64,000 bases of DNA from Pleodorina starrii (lineage: Eukaryota > Chlorophyta > Chlorophyceae > Chlamydomonadales > Volvocaceae). Both the position numbers and the translations under genes were made by a program. The stretch spans positions 977,501-1,041,500 of the forward strand of contig BRXU01000004.1 of NCBI GenBank assembly GCA_030267565.1, written 5' to 3'. The first letter of the stretch is position 1. Every line of letters starts with the position of its first letter. Positions 33,321 to 45,238 of the stretch are shown here, piece after piece. The notes beneath the pieces were generated by a model that was given only the letters and a program-made list of their open reading frames with translations, was not told the origin of the DNA and ran no database searches.

Positions 33321-36300
33321 ATGAATGCACCGCCGCAGTGGGCTTTATGCGCTTTCTGCGGCCAGGACCGAAAGGCGTACAATGGGACCCTGGGCGCCTT
33401 CCTTGGGCCCCTGGATGATGGCAACCTCAGCGGCGTGGGCGTCTACGTGCATCGAAATTGCGCCTTATGGAGCTCTGAGGTGCGCGAGCGAACTCCGCGG
33501 CTCTTGCCCGCCAATTTCACTTTTCTCGGCCGTGTTCTCCCTGTGGGTGGTCGTGCCTCTGCCATGGCATTCGCGACTCAAACTAAACATGTCACGTTTG
33601 GCTGAATTGCTGCTGTCCCCGTAAACCACTTAACACTCCGCACCCGGTCCATCGCCCTGCTGTTGCCCCACATCCCCGGTCAGGTCCATCACAGCTCCGA
33701 TGGCACGACGCTGCGCAAAGTGGGCCAGGCCATCCGCCGCGGCAAGCAGCTGAGGTGCGTTGCACCGATTGCACCGTGCCCGGCGGCGCCTGCTGGCGTC
33801 CTGCTCCGAAACACCTTTTGCAGCGTGCTCCGCTGGCCCCAGCCAAAGACACATCGCAGCTCCCCACAAGTGAGGCAGCTTGGCCTGGCTACCGGGGGCT
33901 GCATTACCGATATCCGACTCCGCTCCCACACTGTCGTACAGACCCGGCGCCCCGCCCCTTTGCGCAACCCACCAGCAACCCAACCCCACACGCGCCGGCT
34001 GGCCCCCGGGACGCCCCCCCGCGCGCCCCCAAACCGACACCCCTTCCTCCGCCCCCCAACCTGCCACGAGCCCGCTTCCCGCATTAAGCAGCACTCCACG
34101 CCCCTAAGTTACCCACTCCAGACACACACACACACACACACCCCTTCCCCAGCTTCCGTCCGGACTCCCAACCCTCCCCCAACCCCCTCCCCCGTCCGCC
34201 ACTCTACTTCTCCTCCCCCAACCCTTCCCCACCCCCCACCCCCTTCCCCCACCCCCCACCCCCTCCTCTCCAGATGCGGCTACTGCGGCGAGCGCGGCGC
34301 CACTCTGGGCTGCCGCCTGGAGCGATGCAATGTGTCGTACCACCTGCCGTGCGCCCGCGCCAGCGGCTGCGCCTTCTTCTCCGACCGCTACCTCATCGCC
34401 TGCCCCCGCCACGTCAAGGAGTTCAGACACGAGCTGCCCGCGCAGCAGCAGCAGCAGCAGCACCACCACCGGCAGCAGCAGCGGCAGCGGGGGAGCAAGG
34501 GCGATGCCAGGGCCAGGGCGAGGGGCCAGGGTCAGGGCAGGGGTTTCCTTGGCGCCGGACCGTCGCGCGACGGGCCAGACGGCCGCTGGCCCGCGCCACG
34601 CGGCTTCGACGGACCCACGGGTCACGACAGTCCCGTGGGTCAGCGCTGTGACGGCCAGCCCCTGCTCCCCCACGACCGGCGCGGTCCGGAGCCCGACGGC
34701 CTTCGGGAGCGGGAGCGGGGGCGGGGGCGGGAGGAAGGCGGCGGGCGGCAGCCCCCGAGGAAGCGCCGCAAGTGGGTCTCGCCGGGCTGCAGGATTGCAG
34801 GGGGAGGGCAGGAGACCGGGGATGGGTGGGTGGTGGTGGGGGGGGGGGGGTAAAAAGAGAAACCGTGGAGGGTGGCTGGGTGGAGGCTGGAGGGGGGATC
34901 GGCAGCCTGTTGGTACTAGTGGGCTAGGAGACTTGATGGGGGAGCTAGCGAGATGCGCGTGGACGGCTCGGTGGGAGGCGGATCGGGAACACAGCGGAGG
35001 CGGACGAAGCCGCGACCCAAATCCAAATTCAAACCCAAATCCAAATCCAACCCCACGCCGCCCTGCTTTCCGCCCTCCCCAACCCCACCCACCCCCATCC
35101 AAAGACTCGACTACGCCGCCGCTGCCTCTCATTTGGCGGCGGCCGGTGCCGCACTCGCGTCCGCGGCCGCCCGCCGGGCCGCCGCCGCCACCGCCGCGGC
35201 CGCCGCCGCCGAGGCCGAAGACGACGAGGCGGTGTTTGCGGCCAAGGAGCGGCGCCGCCACGGCAAGGAGACGGCGAGGTTGGCGCCGGTGATGCTGGGA
35301 GGAGGAGGAGCGGGAGGAGGAGGAGGAGAGGGGGATGGTGGCAGGGGGATGTACGGCAAAGGCTTCGAGTGTGTGGGCGGACTGCAGGTGGGTGGGGTGC
35401 GGGTGAGAGGGACTGTGGGGGAGGGGTTTGCAGGGAGGTGGGGATTAGGGCAGGGGGTTAAGGGCAGGGAGGGGTTACGAAGGGGGGAGGTTAAGTGGTG
35501 GTAAGGGAGGGGGCCGCGGGGTTGGCTGGGTGAGTGGTTGGGATGGGCGACGACCGGGATAACGCTGGATGGCGGCACCACCACCCTCCCCGGGGTGGCG
35601 GATGGCTGGTGGCCGAGGGGCACCACGGCGACTGTGTTCCCCCGGGACTGTGATGCTCTGAAGCCTCCAAAGCCCCTCCAACAACGTCCAACCCAACAAC
35701 GTCCGCAGTGAGCCATTGTCTCATTGTTATACAAAGGAGCATGTCATTCCCTGCTCCCCCCTCCCCTCCTCTGCCGGACACGGGGCCACGCACCGAGGCG
35801 CAGGCATCCGTCGGGGGCGGGAGGGGAGGCAAGGACGAAGGCGAAGGGTAGGGGTAGGGGTCCCCACACGGTGACGTCAGCGGTCGGGAAGTTTGGGGCG
35901 ACAGTTGAGCACCACCCGCCCAGCCCGCCCCTTCCCGCCTCTCTCCCGACATCCGGATCGAGCCGTGCCGTGCGGTTGACCCTCCCCACCATCCCCACCA
36001 TCCCCACCATCTCGCCGTGTCTCGCATGTCTTGCCCCCCACATCGCCGTGGGATAACCCCATCTCGCCGTGCCGTGTCTTGCCGTGTCTTGCCGTGTCGT
36101 GTCATGTCTCCCTTGCGCTGCGGTTGCAGTCGGTGATCGGGTCACTTCGGGAGATGGTCCTGCTGCCGCTGCTGCACCCCGGGCTGATGGAGAGGCTGGG
36201 GGTGGCGGGGGCGGCACCGCCCAGGTGGGTGACTGCCTGACTGGGCGTACTGGGGGGAGGGATGTGGGGTGTGTTTGTATGTGTGCGTGTGTGCATGTGT

Positions 36301-39300
36301 GTGTTTTGGCCGTGTTGAGGGTGAAATGCGTGCTGCAATGGTATTGGTACTGACCGCAACGAGCGGGGGAGGTAGGGTGGGTGGGTAGGGGGGGAGGGGT
36401 TGGGAGGGTAGGGTGGGAGTGTGGGAGGTTGCCGGCAGCGGAAGGGGGGGAGGCCGGAGGGAGCAGCCGGGAAGGGGGGATGGGGTGGGGGTGGGGGGAT
36501 GGTGGGGTGGTGGGGTGGTGGCGTAAGCCGGTGCACGGTTCTGCCGGGGTGTGTGTGCTGTGTTTTGCTCTGTGTTGTGGGATGTTTTGTAGCATCGATG
36601 AATGTGAGTGTTCAGTGGGCCAGCAGGGAGGGAGGTGGGGTAAAGCTTCCCACCTGTTTGTTTGTTTGAACACATGTTTGCTTGTTTGTTTGGACCCACC
36701 ATCCACCATTCCATTCCACTCTATAACGTAACGTAGCACGCCCCAGTGGCCACGGACACCCCGCCCGCTCCCGACCTCCTTTCCCCCCTTCCCGGCGCCC
36801 TCTTACATCCAATGGGGGCCCGCGACCAGGTCCAACGCCGCTTTGTCACTCCTGCCCCTCCCCCTCCCCAACTTCCGCGCCTCCCTCCCCTCCCCTTCCC
36901 GCCCCTCCCCCGCCCCCTTCAGCGGCCGGAGCAGCTTGATCAACAACGTCCGCAGTGACTCATTGTTTTATAATAGAGCATATCACTCCCTGCCCCTCCC
37001 CCATCACTCCCCCCATCACCGCGATACCTTTTATTCCTCCCCCCTCCCCCCCCAACCCCAGGGGCATCCTGCTCCACGGCCTCCCCGGCACTGGCAAGAC
37101 CCTGGTGGTCCGCTGCCTAGCCGGTGAGGTGGCGCGGCGCTCGCCGGTGCCTGTGGCTCTGTTTGCCCGGGGCGGGGCGGATGTGCTGGGCAAGTACCAC
37201 GGAGATGCGGAGCGCACGTTGAGGCTGCTGTTTGAAGAGGTGCGGGCTCGGGGGGGTGGGGGGGCCGGGTGGGGGGGTGGGTGGGGGGGCAACAACGACG
37301 ATAAGGGGGGGGAGGCGGAAGGAGATACGAACGGGTGGGGGCGAGAACTAAGCACCCCGCCCCGGGCCCCGCCCTCCCCCCCTCTGCCCTCCACCTCCCC
37401 CCCAGGCCCGTCGTGTCGCCCCCTCCATCATCTTCCTGGATGAGCTTGACGCCCTGGCCCCCCGTCGCTCCGTATCCGCGGGGGGTTGCGACCAGATATA
37501 CGCCTCTGTGGTGTCAACACTGCTGGCGCTGATGGACGGGGTGGCGGACAGGGGGCAGGTGGGTGTGTTTTGGGGGGGGAGAGGAGGGGAGGGGAGGAGG
37601 GGGGGAAGGGGGGAGGAGGGATACAGAAGGAGCGGAGGTGGGGCAGTTGGGTAGATCGGGGGCAGGTTGGGCACGGGAGGCGGGGTGGTGGGGAGGGGGT
37701 TAAGGGAGGGGATTGGGCAGCGAGGGGGCAGGGGGGGCTGCGACCTGGGCTGGATATGCGTGTGTGTGGGGGGGGGCCCGGGGTGGGAAAGAGGGAGGAG
37801 GGGGGTGGGGGGGAAGGAGGGGAGGCGGGTGTAGCTTTCAGCGTCTCCCTCCCTCCCCTCTGTGCGCCTCCGAATGTCTTCCTCCTCTCCCGTTGGGTCG
37901 GGTCGGGTCGGTGCTGCGGCGCCACGGCCCGCCGCGATCCTCAGCCCCCTTTCACAACCCATCCCATCACATTCCATTCCATTCCATTCTGGCGCCCGCT
38001 CAGTTGGTCTCCGGTTCGGTTCTGTCGGGGAAGGGCGGTGGGTGGGTGCGGCCGGGGGCGGTTCTGCAGCCCTCCTTCTCCCCTCGGTCCGCCTCCTCCC
38101 CCCACCCGCACCCACCCACCAAGGCTACATCCCCTCTCCCGCCTGCCCTCCCTCGCCCTGCCCTAACCACCACACCCCTCATCCCAATCCGCCACTCCTC
38201 TCCTCACCTTGTTCCCCCCTCCCCCCCTCCATTTAACCCCCCTCCATTTAACCCCCACTCCTCCCCCCCACTCCTCTCCCCCCACCCCAACCCCCGCCCC
38301 CATTCAACCCTCCATATGTCCCCCTCCCCCAAAGGTGGTCGTCATCGGCGCCACCAACCGGCCCGACAATCTGGACCCCGCCCTGCGCCGCCCCGGCCGC
38401 TTCGACCGGGAGGTGGCTGTGGGGCTGCCCACCCGCGGCGAGAGGGCGGAGGTACTGAGGGTGCACACGGCGGGGTGGAGGCCGCAGCCGCAGCAGGAGC
38501 TCATACGGAGGCTGGCGGAGGCGACGGAGGGCTTTGCGGGTAGGAGCACCCGGGCGTGGGGGGGCGGGGGAAGGGGAAGGGGAAGGGGGGTGTTTGGGAG
38601 CCGGAAGGGGGGGCGGGGTGGGGCGGAAGGGCTGTGAGGCGGTGCTGGGGCGATGAAGTCGGGGGGCGGACCCCGGACTGGCGGGATGTCCTTGCTTGCC
38701 TGACTACTTGGGCCTTGCTTCCCACACAGACACACACAGACACACAGACACACGCACACCCTCCCGCAATTCCGCATCGCACTCAGACAAAGACAACCTT
38801 CCTCCCACAAGCCTTCTTCACCCGAGCCCTCCCACACGCCTACCCCTCCCTCCCTCCACCCCCCCCCCCCACCCCACCGCAAAGGTGCCGACCTCGCCGC
38901 GCTGTGTTCCTCAGCCGTCTTGGCGGCCCTGCGCCGGACCTCCACCGCCGCAGCCGCTGCCGCTGCTGCTGCTGCTGCAACCGCGTCGACCCACACCCAC
39001 ACCCACACCCGTACCCCGCCTGGCCCCGGGGACCTCGGCCCGGGTCCGGGGCCAGGTCCGGGGTTGGTGGAGCGGTTGGTGTGGAGCCGGGAGAGGCAGC
39101 GCAACCGAATGGAGAGGGCGGAGGAGCGACGGCGGCGGCGGCAGCAGCACGAACAACAGCAGCAACAACAACAACAGCAACAACAGCAGCAACAGCAACA
39201 ACAGCAACAACAGCTGCAGGGCGGCGGCGAGGTAGCCCGGGGTCCGGTGCCGCTGCGGGACACCGAAGGACCGAAGGCCAGCGAGGCAGTGGCTGCTGCT

Positions 39301-42300
39301 GCGACCGCTGCTGCAATGAGCGATGGCGAGCAGCCGGCCGCGATGGACCCCACGGGGGCGGGTGAGGAGGCAGCGGCAGCGGCGACGGAGGGAGGAGGCG
39401 CCGGCGGGGGCGGTGGCGGTGGCGGTGAGGAGGAAGATCGTTTTCGCGGGCGGGATGTGGAAATGGCTGCCGCCACCGGCGGGGGCCGTGGCAGCGGTGG
39501 AGGGCAGCGGTGGAGGGCCGGTGGGGCTTCCGCGGGGTGGTTGACCGCCAATGGCGGCGGTGATGGAGCTGGAGCGACGGAGGGCAGCGGACGGGAGGTC
39601 GCGGAGGAGGAGGAGGAGGAGGATCGCGCGGCGGCTGTCAGCCCGGTTGCGGCGGCGCCGCCGCCGACGGGGACGTGGGCAGGGGACGCCGGCGTTTGGT
39701 CCCATCGGGGGCCGGCGCTCGCTGAGCCGGGCGCGGGTGCGGATGCGGGTGCGGGTGCGGGTGCGGGTGCGGGTGCGGCGGAGACCGCAGCAGCAGCCGG
39801 TGGCAGCGGCGCCGGCGATGCCGGCGGTGGCGGCGGTTGCACTGCGCGGCGGCCGCAGCGGCCCAGCTTCGCCTCCGTGTTTCGGGACGTGGGGCGCATG
39901 TTCGACAGCCCCAGCGGATTGAGGCCCGGCAGCAACACGCAACAACACAGCCGCGCGCCGCCCGCGCTCCAGCAACCGCTGCCACCGCCGCCGCCGGCGG
40001 CAGCGGCAGCAGCCGCCGCTGCGGCCAGCGGCGGCGCTGCCTGGCGGCAGCCGCAGCCGACGGATCGTCCGGATGGTCAGGATTCCTCAGGGAATGGGTG
40101 GGGAGATGGGGGCGGCGGCGGCGTCTCAGGCCTCGGCGCAGCCGCAGCAGCAGCGGCGGTGGCGGCGGCGGCTGCTAGGGAAGCCGCTGATGACTTTGCC
40201 GGTGGCGGCGGAGGCGGCGGCGGGCCCGCGGCGGCGCCGTCCGCGGCGGCAGCTGCGGCTCCGATGACCTGGGCGGCGAACGCCGCGGCGCCGTCAGCGG
40301 CAGCGGCAGCAGCAGCGGCAGCAGCTCAAGGGGCCGGTGTGGAGGCGCCTCAACGGGAACGGCAGGCGGGACGGGATGTGGGCAGGGCCGCTGACCTGGC
40401 GGCGGGCGGTGATACGTCAGCTGCTCCAGGGATGGCGAAGCCCCTGGAGGGCGAGGCTGTAGGAAGGGCGGCGGCGGCGGCGGCGGCACAGCAGTCGGAC
40501 GCGGACGCCGCCGCCGCCGCCGCAGAGGCTGAGGCTGAGGCCGGCGGCAGCGGGGTTGAGGCTGCGACATGGCGGGCGGGTTCGAATGAGCTGCTGCAGG
40601 GCTCGGGGGCGGAGGAGGAGGTGGGGGAGGGGGAGGAGGAGGAGGAGGTGGGGGAGGTGGAGGGGGAGGAGGAGGAGGAGCCGGAGTGGCTGGGCCAGGT
40701 GGCAGTGGTGGAGGCGGACTGGGAGGCGGCGCTGGCGGCCGCACCAAAGCCCTGCAGCCGCCGCGACGCAGCGGCGGCGGTCTGCGCCGCCGGCCCGCCG
40801 CCGCCGCCGCCGTCGTACACGGCGGCCCTGGCGGCGCCGGCAGCGGCGGCGGCGGTCCTGCGCTTGGCGGCTGCGGGCATTGCGGTTCCGGAGCCCCTGG
40901 CGGCGGCGGCGGCAGCAGCCGTCACCGCCGCGGCCGCGGCCCAGGGCCGCCCGAACAGGGCGATGTCGACCGGCGCCGCCGGCGTCGCAGCTGCCGCCGA
41001 GTCGTCGTCGTCGTCGGCGGCGGCGGCGCGGGGGCCCGGCGGCGCTTCCGCTTCCGTCGCGGCCATCGCGGCGTTTCTGCGCCTGCTGGCCCTCTCCGGG
41101 GCTGTCGACAGCGGCGAAGGTCCGCTGCCATCTGAGCCACAACTAAACGGCGGCGGGGGTGGCGGTGGAGGCGGTGGAGGCGGCGGCCCGGAGCAGGGCG
41201 GAATCGACGTGGTCGGGCCAGCCGGCCTCGGCCTGCCCGGGCCCCGTCAGCCGCACCTGCAGCCGCCGCACCCGCCGCTGGCCCGACATGTCCCGCCCAC
41301 CTCGCCGCATGCCTGCCACTTGCTGCTGTGCGGGCGGGGCGACATGGGCCAGGAGGCGGTCGCGGCGGCGCTGCTCCGCGTCCTCAGCGCGCCCCCGCAA
41401 ACCCCGTCACACGGCCCCTCCGCGGTGGCCCTCCCCCCCGGCGGCGGCGGCGGCGGCGGCGCCGCGGTCCACACCATCAACCTGCCCGGCATTGTGCTCC
41501 GCAGCGGCGGCGGCGGCGGCGTGGAGGACGCGGCGGCGGGCGTTACGTCGCTGGTGTCCGAGGCGCTGGCAGTGACCCATGGGTCATCTGGGTCGCGCGG
41601 GCAGCTTCAGGTGCTGTACCTGCCGTACATCGACACGTGGGCGCTGGAGCAACGGCTGGAGGGCCCCTCCTGCTGGGGCGAGGAGGGGGAGGAGGGCGAG
41701 GGGGAGGAGGTGAGCGATGGTAGGTGCAGCGATAGTGCGTCGGGACCGCTCCCAGACGCCGACGACGATCCGCAGCAGCAGCAGCAGCCGTCCGATGACG
41801 AGGGGGGCGGAGGGGAGGAGGGGTCAGGCGGGGTGCTGCGCAGCCGCACCTGCATCAGCCCTGCCTGGAGCGTCTTCATGCAGCAGCTCGCAGCAGCAGC
41901 CGCAGGCGCGCTGCGCCGACCCGCCATCCCCCTGCTGGGCGGCGGCGGCGGAGCCGCCGCCGCCGGCGGCGGCGGCGGCGGGTTGCTTGTTCTGGCCACT
42001 TGCAGCCTTCCTCCCGGGGATCTGCCGCCCGAGCTCCGGGAGTTCTTCGGAGACGACCCTCACCAAGAGTCGCTGCTGGCTCAGACGCAGGCGGGGGCGC
42101 AGGCGGGGGCGCAGGCGCAGGCGCAGGCGCGGGTGCAGTTTCCGCAGGCGGAGGCGGTGGTGGTGGCGGGTTTGGGCTCCGGGGGAGCAGCGGCGTCAGA
42201 GCCGTACGGCTGGGGAGGGTTGCGGCCGTCGCCGGCCTGTCGTCACACGCTGGTGCTGACGGCGCCGCCGGCCGCCGCCGCCGTCGAGGCGGCCGCCGCG

Positions 42301-45238
42301 GAGGCGGAGGCGGCGGTGCTGCCGGCTGTACGGCGCGCGGTGGAGGGCGCCGCGCTGCGGGCGCTGCACGCCGCCGCCGCCGCCGCTGCAGGAAGCTCCG
42401 CCGCTCTTGGTGGTCTCTCCGGGACCGACAACGCGCGGGTGCAGGCAGGGCGAGATGAGGGCGGCGACGGCGGCATCGGGTCCGGTGCGGATGACGATGA
42501 TGGTGGCGTGCGCCGGATTGCGACAGGGGCCGCGGCGTGTGGCGATGGCGTTGCCGGAACCGGCGTTGTCGGCGGCGGCGGCGGCGGCCCAGCGCCGGCG
42601 GCGGCGGCGGCGGCGGCGTGTGCGCCTGCGGTGGCGGGCGGCTTTGCGGCTCATCCCGGGGAGCTGGTCCAGGGGGGGATGAACAGCGCTGAGCTGGAGA
42701 GGGGGCGGCGGCTGCTGCTGCAGGTAAGACGTAAGAGGGAGCGTTATGTGAGTGTGTGTGTGTGTTCTATTCGTTCCCGTAGACCACATACATAAGAGCA
42801 GAGGGGGTACCGTTGGGACGCTGGAGCTAAAGTCCAAACCGCCAGGACCTGCAGCACCGCCCCACGCAGCCCCGGCCCGTTCCCGCCTCGCTCCTCACTC
42901 CCTGACACCCCCCTCCCCTCCCCTCCCCCCGGCTGCCCTCCTCCTAACACCCCCCACCACCCACCCACACGGTTCCGCTCTTGCATTACACTCTTCAACC
43001 CCCCAGTTCGCAGACGCCGTCTCCGTCCCTCCGCTGCGGTATCATCGTTTTACCCCCTCCGCCCCCTCAGTCCCAGGTGGCCGTCCGCAGCATCGCCTCC
43101 ACCATGATGCGCCGCCACAGCGGCTGCCAGTTGGCCAGGGCCAGTCTGCGAAGAGCGCCGAGGGGAAGCGCCGGCGGACCGACCTACACAGCAGCCGCCG
43201 CAGCAGTGGCCGCAGCCGCAGCAGCAGCTGCGGGCGGGCCGCACCCTCCCTGGTCCGCCCACCCCCACCCGGGCCACCCCCCGCTGGTCGCCGACTCTTC
43301 CAACGAAGAGGCGACGGGCGGCAGGCGGGGCGGTGAGGTGGTCAGTCTGGCGGATGTGGCCCAGCGGGCACTCGATGGTGGGTGCAAGCCAGCGTGACCT
43401 CCCGTGTCCCGTCTCGTCTTGTCCCGTCTCGTCTCTTGGGGGGACCGGCCTTCCGGGGGCAGCGGTCCATCCGTTGGGGCTGTCTGGAGGGACGGCCTGT
43501 TGGGGGTGTTGGCATGTGTATGTGTGTGTGTGTGTGGTGGGGGGCCCCTGCCGGCCTCATCGCAATCGTTATCGGGGAGGCATGAGTGCCGGTACGCTCT
43601 CTGGTGGCCTTGCTGCCACGTGGCATTTGAGGTCCATGAAAATGGATGCTTTCCCCCTGCTCGCACACGCTCATGCGCACGCGTCTCCCCTGCCCCTGCC
43701 CTTGCTCTTGCCCCCGCCCCTACGTCCCCTCTCTCCCTGCCCCTCTCTCCCTGCCCCTCCCTCCCCTTTCCACACCCCTGCCTTCCCTCCCCCCTTCCAC
43801 GACTCCGTGTTTTCCACCGCACTCATCCTCGCCCTCTCCCCTCCTTGCAACGCACTCGCCACACTCCTCCATCACCCCTTCCCCCGCTCCTCCACCCCTC
43901 CTTCCGCCCCGCCCCACCCCCCCTTCCGCCTCCCCCTCCGCCCCCTCAGGCCGCATCCACACATTGGACCAACTCCGGGTGGAGGTACAGGCCGCCGCAG
44001 CACGCATCAGGACTCTACGCGCAGCCGACCCCCACCCCCACCCCCACCCTCACCAGCCACATCCCGGACCCCGGCGCCCTGCCCCTTCCCTCGGGCCCCA
44101 CGCCACCGACGGCCTCGTCCCCCTCAGCGGCAGCGGTGGCTACAGCCGCGCCTCCGCCGCCGCCTCCATGTGGGAGGACATTGTGGTGGCGGCCTGCGAG
44201 GCGGCCTCTCGGGCCCTACATCTGGACGAGCCGTCCGGAGAGAACCGGCGGCTGCTGGAGGCCGCCCTGGAGCACCTGCAGCGGGCGGACGTCCAGGATG
44301 CGGCAGCAGCACCAGCAGGAACGGCAGCGGCGGAGGCAAGAGGGGAAGGAGCGGTGGGTGCGGCTGCGCCGCAGCCGTCGAGCAGCCAGAGGGCGGCAGC
44401 CGCCGCCACCGGCGCCGCGGCGCTGCGCTGCCGCGTGGCCCGCTCCTTGACTCCAATCCGGGAGGAGGAGGGCGGCAGCCCGCGCCGGGAAGAGGCAGCC
44501 GCAGGCGTCAAGCGGCGGCGGGGGCAGCAGCAGCAGCGGCAGCCGGGCGAGTTGCCGGCGACCTTTCCCGCCGGTGACGGTGAGGGGCGCGGCGGCGGCG
44601 GCGGCGGCGGTGGAGCCGGTCTTGGAGCGGGCTGGCAGGTCCGTGCGGCGGCTTTCTTGGAGCGCCAGGCGGCGACGCTGGCGGCGGGTTTGGAGATGCA
44701 GCTGGTGTCGCGTGGGAGGCTGCGGCGGGTGCTGCAGATGGGGCCTGGCGGCTGCGGCGGTGGCGGGGGTGGCGGTGGCGGCAGTGGAGCGCACTTGCGA
44801 CTTGACGCCGGGCCGGACCGACCGCGGCGGCAGCAGCAAGACGACGAAATGGAGGAGGAGGAGGAGGAGCAGGCAGATGGCGTTGGCGGTGCGGATGTCG
44901 GCGCGGAGTTTGATGAGCGGGTGCGGCGGGTGGTCTCCCGCCTGCTGGCCGCGTGTGAGCGCGTGTGCGTGTTCGGGTGCGGCAGCCTCATCGGCAGCGG
45001 CAGCGACGTCGGTGTTGGAAGCCGGGAGGCAGGTGGGAGCGGGGCGTTGGATGGCGGGCGCGGTGCCTACTTGAGCTGGGTGGGCCTTACGGCGGAGGAG
45101 GCCGTCCGGTGCGACGGCGTCAGCGGCAGCGGCCGATGGGGCGGCGAGGCCGCGGCGGCGGCGGGCGACGCCGCGGGGCGGCTGGCGGCGGCGGCGGAGC
45201 AGCTCGCGGCCGCGCTGGAGGCTTCCATCTCTTCCTAG
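33321..45238 (+). CDS. ePHD zinc-finger AAA ATPase with second degenerate AAA module (ATAD2/Yta7-like, plant type)
   Basis: Probably a nuclear chromatin factor: the extended PHD would contact histone or nucleic acid and the AAA module would supply ATP-driven remodelling. Exons: 33321-33479, 33684-33754, 34274-34771, 35105-35387, 36130-36224, 37062-37239, 37406-37558, 38335-38539, 38885-42723, 43071-43377 and 43950-45238, giving 2358 residues with all phases agreeing. ePHD at about 10-122 ([46 protein letters not shown]). AAA1 has VGGL before it, Walker A GLPGTGKT (375-382), Walker B IIFLDELD (436-443) and the second region of homology [11 protein letters not shown]...RRPGRFD (484-503), so it looks active. 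A second AAA at about 1340-1600 has lost Walker A (CGRGDMGQE) but keeps [10 protein letters not shown]. Between and after lie Gln, Gly, Ala and Glu runs. No bromodomain is visible. The ATG context GTTAAAATGA is good. Confidence 0.85.
33348..34418 (+). other. Extended PHD (ePHD) zinc finger
   Basis: Spread over exons 1-3. A pre-PHD C2HC unit (CxxC in CAFC, then HRNC) is followed by an atypical PHD with CxxC (CGYC), a CxxxxC (CRLERC), HxxC (HLPC) and a closing C..H pair (CPRH). This spacing is the ePHD signature, seen in MLL-type and plant chromatin proteins. Confidence 0.75.
34841..34870 (-). repeat. Intronic repeat family B, inverted 5' copy (ePHD-AAA)
   Basis: GGGGGTAAAAAGAGAAACCG then TGGAGGG, a divergent inverted copy about 70 bases into intron 3. 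Confidence 0.4.
35677..35753 (+). repeat. Intronic repeat family A, copy 2
   Basis: In the ePHD-AAA intron 35388-36129: AACAACGTCCGCAGTGAGCC, TCATTGTTATACAAAGGAGC and a TCATTCCCTG end. The AACAACGTCC start is duplicated. It is the one copy not close to a 3' splice site. Confidence 0.7.
36931..36992 (+). repeat. Intronic repeat family A, copy 3
   Basis: In the ePHD-AAA intron 36225-37061: AGCTTGATCAACAACGTCCG, CAGTGACTCATTGTTTTATA and GAGCATATCACTCCCTG, about 70 bases before the exon. Confidence 0.75.
37013..37046 (+). repeat. Intronic repeat family B, 3' copy (ePHD-AAA)
   Basis: CACCGCGATACCTTTTATTC followed by CTCCCCC, 15 bases before the exon at 37062 and directly after a family A copy; divergent. 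Confidence 0.4.
39149..39214 (+). repeat. CAA/CAG repeat encoding poly-Gln
   Basis: In-frame CAA/CAG codons in the large ePHD-AAA exon, coding more than 20 Gln. Smaller poly-Gln runs occur in the cyclase at 1509-1535, 1987-2038 and 17280-17296. Confidence 0.9.
41290..42065 (+). other. Second, degenerate AAA-like module
   Basis: Inside the 3.8-kb exon, [20 protein letters not shown] aligns with a P-loop region but lacks the GK[ST]. It is followed after a low-complexity insert by [13 protein letters not shown] (Walker-B-like) and [19 protein letters not shown] (sensor-like). This order matches the inactive second AAA of ATAD2-type proteins. The assignment is by pattern and less certain than AAA1. 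Confidence 0.55.
42971..43006 (+). repeat. Intronic repeat family C, copy 2
   Basis: CTTGCATTACACTCTTCAAC then CCCCC, 65 bases before the ePHD-AAA exon at 43071. Confidence 0.5.
43021..43056 (+). repeat. Intronic repeat family B, 3' copy (ePHD-AAA)
   Basis: CCCTCCGCTGCGGTATCATC then GTTTTACCCCC, 14 bases before the exon at 43071. It sits just downstream of a family C copy. Confidence 0.65.

Larger units (their letters stand above)
36130..38935 (+). other. First AAA ATPase domain (catalytically complete)
   Basis: Four to five exons encode a continuous AAA domain from [13 protein letters not shown] through Walker A, Walker B, sensor 1 (TN) and two arginines of the RRPGRFDR second region of homology, to the lid [19 protein letters not shown]. 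All catalytic landmarks are present. Confidence 0.85.

Noticed and set aside
38304..39938. A 544-codon minus-strand open frame over the ePHD-AAA gene
   Set aside because: It mirrors codons of a recognised AAA domain and poly-Gln tract on the other strand and has no family features.
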